Assembly: GCF_029873635.1 (NCBI RefSeq)
Contig: NC_080423.1
Location: 108,423,988 to 108,487,987, forward strand
DNA length: 64,000 nucleotides
From: Malania oleifera
Lineage: Eukaryota; Streptophyta; Magnoliopsida; Santalales; Ximeniaceae
Reading direction: 5' to 3'
Below the pieces are notes generated by a model. That model saw only the letters and a list, made by a program, of their open reading frames with translations, did not search any database and was not told the origin of the DNA. A program made the translations under genes and the position numbers. Position 1 is the stretch's first letter; every line of letters starts with the position of its first letter. Positions 22,559-34,943 of this stretch are shown one piece after another.

Positions 22559-22875
22559 TGTAATGCCCCATCCTAGGTTTGCCAGGGAGCTCTGCATCTC
22601 TCCTCCACCTGGACCAAACCACCAGGGAGCTAGGGGTCTTATCGGACTAATGACTGGCCCCACAGACCAACACGTGTCCTTTTTAGTGTGTTTTGTCCTC
22701 ACTCACACATTTCCTGAGAAAACTTCCCAAAAGGTCACCCATCCCAAGATTACTCCAAGTTAAGCACGCTTAACCATGAAGTTCTTATGGGAAGGGCTCC
22801 CGAAAAGAAAGGTGCACCTTGTTGATATGGGTAGTAATATCTAATTCTTTAAACCTTTCATCCATGGGTATCACA
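22559..22875 (-). mobile_element. Cassandra-like solo LTR with 5S rRNA-derived sequence
   Basis: 317 bp with TG...CA ends and a perfect target duplication TTGCA at 22554-22558 and 22876-22880, inside Gyp1's 3' LTR. On the minus strand 22733-22784 carries GTTAAGCGTGCTT and, 30 nt farther on, GGATGGGTGACC. These are the A-box region and C-box of a plant 5S rRNA gene with about the normal spacing. Cassandra TRIM elements are known for 5S-like sequence in short LTRs, and the size fits. It is not a 5S gene, because the rest of the 120-nt gene is absent or unrecognisable. Confidence 0.85.
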
Positions 22876-23306
22876 TTGCACTTGCACGATACCGTAACTA
22901 TGTGTTCATGATCATCATGATATTATGTTATCATTGTTGTATGAGGCTGCGTGAGGATGGATAGTTGATGTAGTTTATTGAAGTGTTGGTGCCCCTAGTG
23001 TACATACAAGGTTTGGCAGACCCATCGTACTTACAGACATTTACTTTGACTTGGTAGTGGTCGGCTAACCATTGTCAGGTCCTGCCTTCGAGCCAAACAA
23101 CCCAGTCATGTGGGCGTAAGACATGACACTAGCTAGCTAACCTACAAGAGTTGTTTTTGTATTATTATTATATAAGATGAATTATGCTTATGGAAATCTA
23201 GTATGTTCTGCCATGCTATGATTATACGTGTTTTTCCCAAAAGTGATAAAGACAGTTTTACTAAATATGCTTATGTATGCTTTTATGTATAACACGAAAA
23301 TACTCA

Positions 23307-25247
23307 TGTAACGACCTTAAATTTTTAATATGAAATGTAACATAATAAATGAAAAAATCAACCCGAACCCGTGGGTAATGGGGACACCTGTCAATCACGG
23401 CGGAAACCTAAGCAGCAACAAGCATAAAATCTAAATCATCCATCCATAAAGCATAATACCAAAGTTTACTACAATATCATAATACTGTATTTTATATACA
23501 TCATCATAAACGTCAAAATAACTTTAGAATCAAACACAAAATAATTCTGACCCTAGTACAAAATATCACCCTCCTAGTAGGGTAATATCACTGACTCCAT
23601 GACAGCTACGACCTGCCGGTCACTCAGGGTGAGACATTTCTCAGTCAGGGAAAATAAACTAAATACAGTTGCGTGATAACATGAACATTTAATGCAATTA
23701 TAGATATACAATACATTTCATATATCAGTAAACATTCATCATAACATACTAAATTCTCATATAATTTCATATTTATTAATAAATCATAACGTACATAAAA
23801 CATCTGTTATAACTGATAATACTGAAAACATACCCAGGATGAATAGCTAGCTAATGTCATGTATTACCCCCCATGATGGGTTGTGTAGCCCGAAGGCGGG
23901 ACTCAACAATGGCTGGCTGACTACTGCCGAGTCAAATATGTCTATAAGTACAATGAGCCCGCCATACCCTAGTCCAGACTGCCAGGTGGACGTCTACACT
24001 CTACTGAAAGCCACATTGACTATCCATCTCCCACCCCCTCATGGGGTGGTTAGCACTAATCTGAACATAGATATCTGATCTATATAGCTATGGTATCGAG
24101 CTCTTGAACCGAACTAAACTAACATCCGGGTTCTGATAACATATAGTACATGATAGTATATCATCTTTCATAATTTCATAATTACGGTCTCGTGCTGAAA
24201 ATTTCATAAATACGACCTCGTGCTGAAATCATAATATACTGTATATTTCCATAACTTCTCAAATCATACTGCATTCATATTATTATCATATCATAATATT
24301 TCTCCATGTAAAATAATATTCAACCACACATTTGTTGTATAAAACTATACATTACATTTGAAATTCATGATTTCTGGTATCTCATACATATATACCCGTT
24401 TCAACATAATAATAGTATTTTTCCCAAACGTGCATTAATTCCATAATGTTCAAATATCGTACATATTTTCAGAAAATTAGTTTGCTCATAAATAATAGTA
24501 ATTTGAGTGAAAAGTAACTGCTTTAGTTTATTCCCTTACCTGACTACTGAGAAAGCCTCTAAAATATCCTAACCTAACACTCGTAGGATTTCCTTATCAA
24601 GACCCTGAAAATAAAAACTCACAGTACTAAACTTCAGTATTTTTACGTGTACATCATTTCCTATAACTACTGTAAGATCAAATTTGACTTAAAAATCCTT
24701 ACCTCAACTTAGGAATGATTTCCAACTTGCTTTCACCAGCGATCCGCTCCGGTAGATTTGGAGAGGACTTCCCCAGGAGCGTCGTGGTGACTTCAGATTG
24801 TCGATCCGGCGTAAATCCAGCCCAAAATAGATGAAAGAGAGACAGAAAATCAAAGGGGGAGAGAGAGGAGAGAGGCTTCTTAATAATGAAGTTAAAAATC
24901 TGAATTTTTCTATATTTATAGAACTAGATTCATCGATGAGCCACGTCATTCGTCGACGAATCCTTTAATAATTTCATCGACAAAATTCAGTCCTTGTCGA
25001 CGAAATTCATTTGGCTCAAAACCTCTCTCGGTATTTCTTCATTGACGAAATTTAGTCTTCATCGACGAATTCTCTTAAACCCTCGTCGATGAATCCCCTG
25101 TATTCATCGACAAAGCCTTGATGATTCCCCTCGGTTATTCCTTTCAAAGTGCAATGTCGTCGATGAAGTTGACTTCCTCCTTCTGTTACTGTTTCCATTT
25201 CCCTTTCTCTTTGTTATTTAAATTCCCTTTTTATTTAGGTTGTCACA
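23307..25247 (-). repeat. 3' LTR of GypB
   Basis: 1941 bp; on the minus strand it starts TGTGACAACC and ends GGTCGTTACA. It holds the palindrome array with a TATA box (CTATAAATATAG on the minus strand) near 24910-24921, diverged hairpin units at 24184-24224, and a TCATG...CATGA stem-loop near 23856-23900. Confidence 0.9.
24929..25167 (-). promoter_or_regulatory. Phased palindrome array in GypB 3' LTR (4+4+1)
   Basis: Centres are at 24934.5, 24954.5, 24978.5, 24998.5, 25043.5, 25063.5, 25087.5, 25108.5 and 25161.5. The steps are 20, 24, 20, 45, 20, 24, 21 and 53 bp. The first centre is about 15-18 bp upstream (minus strand) of the TATA box. Confidence 0.82.
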
Positions 25248-25502
25248 TTCTTCCTTCTTTATAAAATTTCATTCCGAAATTTACTATTCACACAGTTTAT
25301 CATCCCTTAGGCAAAGTGGTCTACTTACTTTATTACTTACCCTCACTTGTGGTGGAGGAATACCGTGGTTACAACTCAAGTTCTGGGAGATTACATATTC
25401 CAAAAGAAATTTCCCCCAAAACTAAAATACCACATACTAACTAAAGTATTACATGTACCTGCAAAATAAAACTACATATTTACATACATTTTCTAATTAC
25501 AT

Positions 25503-27046
25503 TTAAACTTCTTGGAATAATTGCGGATATTTCTGTCTAATCTGCTCCTCGAGCTCCTAAGAAGCCTCTTCTATCGCATGATTCCTCTATAGAAGTTTTA
25601 CTAGAGGAATTTTCTTACTACGTAGTTCCTGTTCCTTTCTATCTAGAATCTGCACTGGTACCTCCTCATAAACAAGCGAATTACTGAGTTCTAACTCACC
25701 ATAACTGATAATATGAGAAGGATCTGTGACGTATTTCCTCAACATAGATACGTGGAATACGTCGTGTATTCTGGATAGTGTGGGTGGCAAAGCTAACCTG
25801 TAGGCCACCGGCCCCACTTTCTCTAAAATCTCAAATAAACCGATAAACCTAGGGTTAAGTTTACCCTTCCTACCAAACCTCATAACTCCTTTTAACGGAG
25901 CTATCTTCAAAAATACGTGATCACCCACATTAAACTCTAAATTCCTACGTCGATTGTTGGCATAACTCTTCTGTCGGCTCTAAGCTGCACTAATTCTTTC
26001 CTTGATGAGCTGAACCTTATTGTACGCCTATTGTACCATCTCTGAACCCACAACTCGCTACTCACCCATCTCATCCCAATATAAAGGAGATCGACATCTC
26101 CTACCGTACAAGTCCTCAAACGGTGTCATGCCAATACTAGACTGGTAACTATTATTATACGCGAATTCCACTAGTGGCATGAACTAAGTCCAGCTACCCC
26201 CAAGATCTAATACACATGCACGGAGCATATCTTCTAGTGTTTGTATCATCCTCTCAGTCTGTCCATCTGACTAAGGATGGAATGTTGTACTAAATGATAA
26301 CTGAGATCCCAGAGCCTCCTACAAGCTCCTTCAAAATCGTGACATGAATCGCAGGTCTCGATCTGACACAATAGATACAGGCACTCCATGAGAACGAACT
26401 ATCTTCTAGATGTAAATCTCTACCAATCTGCTGAGGGAATAGATGATCTTGATAAGGAGAAAATGGGCTGACTTAGTCAACCGGTCTACTATCACCCAGA
26501 TCGCATCCTGGCCATGTGATGTCGACGGTAGCCCTGAAACAAAGTCCATGGATATATGATCCAACTTCCATTCTGGGATAAATAGTGGCTGCAACTGACT
26601 CGTTGGCCTCTGGTGCTCAGCTTTTACCTGCTGGCACGTCAAGCACTGGGCCACATACTCGGCAATCTCCCTCTTCATTCCACTCCACCAGTAAAACTCT
26701 CGCAGATCCCTGTACATTTTTGCACTATTAGGATGAACTGTATACAAGGATCTGTGAGCCTCATCTAAAGTAGTCCTCCTAATATCAGCATCAGTAGGAA
26801 CACACAGTCTGGAATGGAAACACAAAGCTCCGTCATCTGAAATACAAAATTCCTCTCCCTGACCACTCTACACTCTGTCTAATACTTTCACCAATTCTAG
26901 ATCTTCTTTTTGGGCGGCTTTAATTCTTTCCTGCAGAGTAGACTGTACCACTAGGCTGGTGATACATACTGGAATATTACTTTCTATCAATTCAATGCAG
27001 AGTCTCTCTAGATCCATCATGATCGGACGCTGGATCTCCATAGCTG
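25503..27046 (-). pseudogene. GypB pol, integrase and chromodomain part
   Basis: From 27046 downward the minus strand gives the spacer after RNase H, the integrase zinc-binding segment (WWSGMKREIAEYV), the core with [11 protein letters not shown] and [12 protein letters not shown], and an intact-looking SDRD-type segment near 26370. Then come the C-terminal GDHVFLKIAPLKGVMRFG and a chromodomain with IPLVKLL, a stop, RNHAIEEAS and EEQIRQKYPQLFQEV to the terminator at 25503. Several TAG/TAA stops sit at Gln and Trp positions. It joins 31330-33198 across solo LTR D. Confidence 0.87.
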
Positions 27047-28165
27047 TAACGACCTACTTATTAAATTGATTTTTTTTCCTTCATAATGGCAAATAACATA
27101 CTTTGATACCATGATATTGACCTAAGCAGCAAGAAGCAGAATCATACAAACATAACCATTATATACAATACAAAACCAATACCAGAGTACTACTGTGTTT
27201 TCCAAAATATACACATATAACTATTTTTCGAAAATTCCCTCAACTATACTGGGATATACAAAAAGGCTCCCAAAAATGATACTCACTCTCTGACAGGGCA
27301 CTACATACGCTCCTCTATTTGCGAGCCTAATCTGTTCGCCTACTTGGATCACGTGAAAAATATTTCAACACTGGGATGAGCCAACGCTCAGTAAGAGGAA
27401 ATATGCTATTACTAGTGTATGGCAAATGAGCTACTATATATCATGAAATCTGTTTTATATAAACATGAATAACTGAGTACAAAAGTACATCACAAATAAT
27501 AAAGTACACCACCCCTTTTCCCTATTGCTTGACATATCAGTATTATGGTTATAATTCAAAATACTTCTAATGTATATAGTAGGATCCCCGTTTTTGTAAA
27601 TCAATACGTAAGTAATAGTAACTGAAACTGTTCCCTGTGGCTATCTGTGTCATGACATGCCCCTCATGACGAGGTTGTGCGGCCCGTAGGCTGGATTTAC
27701 CCTAACTGGCCAACCAGGAATAAATCATTGAACTCTGTCAATCAACTTGCCCACCTCAACCCATATCTGGATGGGGAGCCTAACCTCTTCAAGGGCTTAG
27801 GTGGTCGACTTTACCACGTATATCTGAATAGGTGGTTGCACTCGTAAAGTAACATAGTATTTGTAACAACGGTACCGTACTCTGTAGCTGCAAGTCCAAC
27901 AGGGTCTGATATCATATAATATATTTCTATACATATCTATCTGTTTTACCATGACTCTGAAGTAATCATAATTACCATGATGCTGCATAACGTACTGAGA
28001 TCTGAATAATCATAACATGGAACTGCATATTCATAATACTGGAATTCGTATAATCATGGTACTGAGATTCATATAATTATAGTACTTAAATCCGTAAAAT
28101 CATGGTACTGAAATTCATAAAAATCATGAAACTACAACTCGTAAAACATATCCCCGTACTACATA

Positions 28166-30498
28166 TGTAATAACCCAAGAAAAAAAATGAATAATAATAA
28201 TAATAATAGTTGGTATTAAAAAAGAAAGTGTTTCTCTATTAGGATCCTTGATTCCATGTTTGATGCCTAAGAAAGACCTTGTCTAAGTGAGTGCTCAGAG
28301 ACCATTGCGGCTCAATCGCTCCCTTGAGGTCGGCCTGGTCAAAATGGAATTTCATATGATAAAACAAGGTAGACACTGTTTATATACGTAAATAAGTACA
28401 TAAAATAATGTTTTGACTGACATAATTTGTAGAAATATATGATAAAATAATAATAATATAAGTATCATATGCGAGGCCCACAATAGTGTGTGGGGTCCAC
28501 ATGAGTCCCGAAATCGTATGGAGGTTTACACGAGTCTCAAAGCTATGTAGGATGCATAAAATCGTATAAGAGTTATTCGAGTTACGTAGGATCCATTTGG
28601 GTCTCGAAGTTGTGTGGGGCCCACAAGACCGTGTGGGGCCCACATGAGTTTTCAAAATTCAAATTTAATTCTTATTCAAAAATAAATAATAAAATAAAAA
28701 AAATGGTTCAAAATTAATAACAATGATAATAATAATGATTAAGAAAAATAATAAAATAATAAAATAATTAATTAACTAATTGATTAATTAATTAGGTAAG
28801 TGATTAATTAAAAATTTATTTAATGGGAATGGTGGCAAGTACTCCCACATGGCCTCCATCCTCATCCCATACTCAACTCATAACTTGCCCATCCCTTGCC
28901 CATTCTTTAATTTTTAAAAATTATAGTTTCACCCATCTCCCTACACTTTTATAAATTTCATTTCTTCCCCAAAATTTTCCTATAAATAGGGAGCTCTCAA
29001 CCTTCATTTTTCACAACAATTTTCCAAGGAAGAGAAGGATTAGTGAGTGAAAGAATTTGTGGTGGAGAGAGAATTTTGAATAAGTTCTCACTCACCCACT
29101 CTTTCTGATCTCATTGCTTAAAGATAGTTTTTGTGTTCGTAGCACACGGTAAAAGAAGAAGGTAAGTAAATTTTGATTATGTTAGTTTTTTTTATTTAAA
29201 ATTCATACCCGAGTTTATTTTATAAGTAAATTTCAATTATGTTAATTAGTTCCACAAAATTTCCATGAATTTATTTTTACGCGTATTTAATTATACCAGT
29301 TCTATCTTTAATATACTTGCATCTATTTTTGGGTTAAGAAATGTTCTAATCCCCTCGGGTAAATTTTCAGCATTTCTTTCTATTCAAAAATAAAATTATA
29401 TATATTTTTAACACAAAAATTGTGTGGCATGAGTTTATTTCTACGTTGCATTTTTTTTTTTTTATAAAAAAATGAGTAAAGATGAGATTTTCACGATATT
29501 ATTTTAAATTACATAAATTATAATAAGATGATTTTAAAACCCCTTATGGCAACGAAAGTTCAAAGTTACAGATGCTCGGTACCGCAGCTTAAAGTTTATA
29601 TGGATCAGAGTGCACCCACACTGTTTACAGAGTGCTTATTTATGTTAGTGGATTTCTCCTGAGTGCACACTTAGTTCCGGATCAGGACTTAATAAGGAAA
29701 ATCTCACTTAAAGTTTACGTACGTTGATTTAGTTTGGTCGGCTAGCCAGCTAAGTCCAGTCTTCGGACCGCACAACCCAGTCATGGGGATAAACATGACT
29801 TACGGCAAAAAGGCCTAAGGGTGATTTTTTTTTTTTATATAATATATGTTTATACATATTTAATTACGTGTACAAAGTTATTGATGATTTAAAGGAAAAG
29901 TGTAAGTTTACGTGAAATGATCATTCTGGTGCTTAAATGACGATCTAAGGAAAACGTATAAGGAAAAGTATATGTATGTTTATCGTAAAATATTTTTACA
30001 GTTTTAAAGTTAAAAGTTTAATTTAGCAGTTATATTATATGATTATAAAAATTTACTGTTGAAATTGATGACAAAAGTTTTATGCAGAAATTTTTTTAAA
30101 TTTATATTTATTCTAAAAGCAGTATTGAAGTTATAGTATTGAATATTGTTTTACGAAATTCTTTAAAATCTCATTTTGGCCACACACTAATAATAATCTT
30201 ATTTACTTACTGAGCGTCGTCTCACCCCAAACGTATTTTATTTCAGATAACTCTGAAGGACATGTCGGAGATCAAGCTTAGCGAGCATGCGGGTGGGGAT
30301 TAGAAAAATAAAGATTGATTAGAAATATTAGTATGGTTTTAGATATTTATGTTTGTGTAATTTTTCTTCTTTTGAAATAAATGATTGTAATATGGATGAT
30401 TAGCGCTCTAGTTTAATAAAAATTGAGTTTATTTGCTTCCGTTGTAAATTAGTAGTAAAAATTTAATATCCCAGGCCCCTCGGGGTTGGGGTGTTACA
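28166..30498 (+). mobile_element. Gypsy solo LTR F inside solo LTR D
   Basis: 2333 bp, TGTAATAACCC...GGGGTGTTACA, with a perfect target duplication ACATA at 28161-28165 and 30499-30503. A TATA box CCTATAAATAGGG lies near 28979. The end resembles LTRs that precede an iMet primer site in Tekay/Galadriel-type chromoviruses. It shares with the other Gypsy LTRs the CACAACCCAGTCATG block (29761-29800), here with an AGTCATG...CATGACT stem. Confidence 0.88.
28470..28650 (+). repeat. GGGCCC-centred tandem repeat in solo LTR F
   Basis: About six or seven units, mostly 28-29 bp but some near 19 or 38, carry variants of TGGGGCCCACATGAGTC. The two clearest copies have centres at 28619.5 and 28638.5. It lies about 330 bp upstream of the TATA box. 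Confidence 0.6.
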
Positions 30499-30912
30499 AC
30501 ATACATATTCACAAGTCACACCATAATTAATACATAATTTTCGTAAATAAATACACTGTATAATATTTAGAAATTTCCTAACATAACATATTTCCCTTAC
30601 CTTAACTTTGAAAAGCCCCTAGGGAATACAAGCGTAACACCCGCAGGGCCTTCTACAAAACACCCTGAAACCAATATTTGCCAGAACTAAACATCAGTAT
30701 TTTTCTGCTTATATTATTTCCTATAACTACCACAAGGCTAAAAGGAGACTAAAAGGCCTTACCCTGAATTTGGGATGATTTCCAACTCCGAAATTCTGAT
30801 AATCCGCTCCGGTAGATGCGTGGAGAACTTCGCCAGGAGCATCATAGTAGCTTCGGATTGTTGATTCAGCGACTGGTGGGGCTGGAAATGAAGAGAGAAG
30901 GGAGAGGGAATC

Positions 30913-30960
<48 letters not shown>

Positions 30961-31011
30961 TGGCGAAAGAAATGAAGATTATTCCGGATTTTCACTATTT
31001 ATAAAGCCAGG

Positions 31012-31249
31012 CTCGTTGACGAGCCCTTCACAAAATTTGTCGATGAGGCCTTGTGTTTGTTGACGAAATTCAGAGCAGCCCGAACCGTCTCTCGGTATTT
31101 TCTCGTTGACGAAGCCCTGTGTTCATTGACGAAATTCTGAAGACCTTCGTTGACGAGACCCTGTGTCCGTCGACGAAGCTGAGCAATTTCTTTGAAATTA
31201 TTTTTATTTAATATTATCTCCAAAATGCAATGGAGCGTTCGTCGACGAA
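31012..31249 (-). promoter_or_regulatory. Phased palindrome array in solo LTR D (3+4+1)
   Basis: Centres are at 31017.5, 31041.5, 31061.5, 31107.5, 31127.5, 31151.5, 31171.5 and 31243.5. The steps are 24, 20, 46, 20, 24, 20 and 72 bp. One copy of the TATA-proximal block seems to be lost. Confidence 0.78.
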
Positions 31250-31329
31250 GTCTACGGCCTCCTTCTGTTTCTATTTCTATTTGCTCTCCCTCTAATATTT
31301 AAAATGCTATTATTCTTCGGGTCACTACA

Positions 31330-33198
31330 ATAGCTGCTAATGTTGATACTCCAGACTTCCTGCTCAGTGCTTCAGCTACCACGTTTGCTTTCCCTGGTGG
31401 TAACTGATAGTACAATCAAAATCTTTAATCAACTCTAACCACCTTCTCCGTCTCATGTTCAACTCCTTCTGGGTAAAGAAATACTTTAAGATCTTGTGGT
31501 CAGAGAAAATCTCGCACTGCTCACCATACAAATAATGCCTCCAAATTTTTAAAGCGTGTACCACTGCAACCAACTCAAGATCGTGGGTAGGGTAATTCTT
31601 TTCGTACTTTTTCAACTGTCTAGACGCATACACCACCACCCTGCCATACTACATCAATACACAGCCAAGTCCCTTCAAGGACGCATTACTGTAGATAGTA
31701 TAACCCTCACCCCCAAACGGGATGATCAATACTGGCGCTGTGACTAACCTCTGCTTCAACTCTTGAAAACTTTGCTCACAGAAAATCTAGCATTCTTCTT
31801 CGTCAGTCGTGTCAAAGGCCCTGACATAGCTGAGAACCCCTCAACAAAATGATGATAATAAACGGCTAACCCCAAGAAACTCCTAATCTTTTGGACATTC
31901 CTTAGTCTAGCCCAGTTCACCACCGCCTCAATCTTACTGGGATCTACAGAAATTTCGTCTCCTGAGATAACATGCCTTAAAGACACAACTTTCTCTAACT
32001 AGAAGTCACATTTACTGAACTTGGCATACAACTTCTTCTCCCTGAGCATCTGTAAAACCTGCCTCAAATGTATCTCGTGCTCTTTATAGCTCCTCGAATA
32101 TATCAGTACATCATCAATAAAAATGACCACAAACTGATCTAAATATGGATGGAAGATCCGATTCAATAAGTCCATAAATATCGTAGGAGCATTTGTTAGA
32201 CCAAATGACATAACAAGAAACTCATAATGCCCATATCTGGTCCTGAAAGCTATCTTCGATACATCTTCCGCTCTCACTTTTACCTAATGATAGCCGAACC
32301 TGAGATCGATCTTGGAATACACCCATGTACCCTGGAGCTAGTCAAACAAATCATTAATACGGGGTAGAGGATACTTATTCTTGATGGTAACTTTATTAAT
32401 CTCTCTGTAATCTATGCACATCCTCATAGAATCGTCCTTCTTCTTCACAAATAGCACTGAAGCTCCCCACGGCGATACATTAGGTTGAATGAAGCCCTTA
32501 TCAAGAAAATCCTGCAACTGGTTTTTCAATTTTGCCAACTCTGTCGACGCCATTCTATACGGTGCTTTAGAAATCGGCGCTATACTTGGAAGTAGATCGA
32601 TGGGAAAATCTACTTCACGATCAGGTGGCAAACCAGGTAATTCATCTGGGAAAACGTCTGTAAATTCTTTCACCACAAGTGTATTGATAAGATTCAATTC
32701 ATTTTTTGACATTTCTTTCACAAAAGCCACGAATCCCAGACAGCCATTCTGAAGCAGTCTGCTCGCCTGAACAGCTGAGACCATATGAGGTAAGGACTGC
32801 ACTCTTGACCCTGTATATCTAAATTCTGGTTTCCCTGGAGGTCTGAATATCACTTCCCTTGCACGATAGTCTATAATGGCAGAATTAGCTGCTATCCAAT
32901 CCATGCCAAAAATGATATCAAACCTGTGCATATCCAACACCACCAAATCAGCAGATAAAATTCTCCCCTGAACATCAACTGGACAATCACATAGCATCCT
33001 ACTATATCTCACTGCTGACCTAATCGGTGTCGCCACTAACAGTTCAATATCTAATGATTGTGTTTCTGCCCCACATAATTTAACACACCCCAAGGACACA
33101 AACGAGTGTGTGGCCCCAGAATCAAAAAGTGCAACAACTTTAAATGAAAACATATTAACAGTACCTGTCACCATGTCGCCGACTGCCTCAGCATCACC
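31330..33198 (-). pseudogene. GypB pol, protease, RT and RNase H part
   Basis: The protease has an intact [10 protein letters not shown] near 33110. It is followed by [11 protein letters not shown] and the RT region [19 protein letters not shown] with [12 protein letters not shown]. The FIDD box is intact at 32110-32121. RNase H has [18 protein letters not shown] and YHQGKQT near 31390-31620. Stops follow PRINDLFD and KFSKCDF, each fitting a Gln or Trp codon change. GypA begins at 33204, so any reading through its LTR into this frame is artificial. Confidence 0.9.
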
Positions 33199-33283
33199 CA
33201 GCGTGTAACGACCCGAATAAAAATGGTATTTAAATAATAAAATAAAGGGAAATGGAAGCCGAAAACAAAAGGAAGCAGTCACG

Positions 33284-33523
33284 TTCGTCGACGACATTGA
33301 ATTTTGGAAGGGATAATTGAGGGGAGGTCATCAGGGCTTCGTCGACGAATACAAAGGATTCGTCGATGAAGGCTTTAGAGAATTCATCGACGAATATAGG
33401 GGACTCGTTGATAAAGAAATGCCGAGAGGGGGTTTGAGCTGACTGAATTTCATCGATGAAGGACTAAATTTCGTCGACGAAATTATAAAGAATTCATCAA
33501 CGAAGGACGAGCTCGTCGACGAA
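33284..33523 (+). promoter_or_regulatory. Phased palindrome array in GypA 5' LTR
   Basis: Same arrangement as in the 3' LTR (42531-42770): one outlying copy, then two blocks of four variants of TTCGTCGACGAA. The last centre (33517.5) is about 16 bp before the TATA box. Confidence 0.82.
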
Positions 33524-34093
33524 ATCCCCTGTTCTATAAATATGGGAAAATCCAGATTTTTCTTCAAGATTAAGAAATTTATCATCTCTCTCCTCTTCGG
33601 TTCTCTCTCTCTCTTTCATCGATTTTAGGCCAGATCTTCACCGGATTGACAATCCAAAGTCACCACGACACTCCTGGCGAAATTCTCTACGAGTCTGCCG
33701 AAGCGGATCGTCAGGGAAACAAAGTTGGATTTCATCCCAAATCCAGGGTAAGACTTTATATTCAATATTTGGATTTTTGACAGTTGAAGAAAGTGATATA
33801 CGCGTAAAAATACTAAACTTTAATACTGGGAATTTCCATTTTCAAGGGTGTTGAATTGGGAACGTTGGAAATCATTCCTAAGTTGAGGTAAGACTTTTTA
33901 AACCGAATTTAACTTAATGGTAGTTATAAGAAGTGTTATGCGTGTAGAAATATTGAAGTTTAATACTGAGAGTTTTCGTTTCAAGGGTTGTTGAGTTGCG
34001 AACCCTGCGGGTGCAGGGAAGATTTTCTTAGGGGCTTTGTAGGAATCAGGTAAGGGGATAAACTAAACTAGTTTTGTTTTGAGAAAATGTATG

Positions 34094-34097
<4 letters not shown>

Positions 34098-34160
<63 letters not shown>
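34098..34160 (+). repeat. TA microsatellite in GypA 5' LTR
   Basis: About 30 uninterrupted TA units. The 3' LTR has a shorter run at about 43398-43441. Confidence 0.95.
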
Positions 34161-34163
<3 letters not shown>

Positions 34164-34344
34164 GCATCTGATTTGCGAAAAATGTATATAAATTTATATA
34201 TATGCTTTATATTTGCAAAATACTGTGAAAATGATTGTATGATTGAATATGTGAAAATATGTTCAGTGTGGCATGAGTATAAAATGTAATGGAATACTGT
34301 TTTCTGGGAATGTGAATGATATGGATTTTTATGATGGGAAAAAT

Positions 34345-34589
34345 CGGTGTACGGGCCGAGATTTTTATATGATTTGCCGACATACGGGCCGTGCTATGTA
34401 GATATGTTTGCTGGCGTACAGGCCGTGCTATGATGTGATTTTCCAACGTACGGGTTGTGCTATGATATATTTGCCGGCCTACAGGCCGTGCTATGTGATG
34501 TGATTTGCCAGCGTACGGGCTGTACTATGATTTTTCGGTGTACGAGGGCCGAGCTATGATAAAATGTGTAATACCGGCGTACGGGCCGA
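34345..34589 (+). repeat. CGTACG hairpin array in GypA 5' LTR
   Basis: Eight units about 30 bp apart centre on CGGC-GTACGG-GCCG. Variants CAAC-GTACGG-GTTG and CAGC-GTACGG-GCTG keep the stem by paired changes; one or two copies have a mismatch. It is some 800 bp past the TATA box, hence in the transcribed leader. Confidence 0.75.
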
Positions 34590-34943
34590 TGATTTTCATG
34601 ATACACGTATATATGCAAAATGATATGATTGATGTGAAAATAAATGATATGAGATATTTATGTATCACGGTTTTAGTATATGTACATGATATCAGAACCT
34701 GGTTGACTTGGTTTAGGCTAGCACTTGCACGATACCGTGGCTATGTGTCCATGGCTTTCGTGATCATGATATCTGTGTTAACGCCGCTATATGGAGTGGT
34801 GTGAGATTGGATGGTCGATGTGGTTATTTTCAAGAAGTGTGCTGTTATCGCCCCTGGTGTACGGACCAGGTCTGGCAGACCCATCGGACTTACAGACTAC
34901 TGTTTGACTTGGCAGTGGTCGACCAATCATTGTCAAGTCCTGC

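Larger units (their letters stand above)
21335..23306 (+). repeat. 3' LTR of Gyp1, first part
   Basis: It starts TGTAGTGACCTGG after a purine-rich tract. It contains the palindrome array, a TATA-like GTATAAGTA at about 21611, a TA microsatellite near 22077-22100, the hairpin array and the Cassandra-like insertion. GypB interrupts it at ACTCA (23302-23306); the rest is at 48156-48592. Confidence 0.85.
27047..31329 (-). mobile_element. Gypsy solo LTR D inside GypB pol
   Basis: It begins TGTAACGACC and ends ACTACA on the plus strand, with a perfect target duplication ATAGC at 27042-27046 and 31330-31334. Without the inner solo LTR F it is about 1950 bp, the length of the GypB LTRs. The minus strand has the palindrome array and a TATA-like TTTATAAA region near 30997-31005. 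A GA microsatellite lies at about 30918-30962. Confidence 0.9.

Noticed and set aside
22521..22763. Small plus- and minus-strand frames in the Cassandra-like insertion
   Set aside because: They cross the insertion border and the 5S-like part; Cassandra elements are non-coding.
22733..22784. A 5S rRNA gene
   Set aside because: Only the internal promoter region is recognisable, within a TG...CA insertion with target duplications; it is a Cassandra-like LTR.
32338..33297. A 319-codon minus-strand frame with a start in GypA's LTR
   Set aside because: Its first 30 or so residues are GypA LTR sequence; the rest is the GypB protease and RT. The join is an accident of the insertion, not a new gene.
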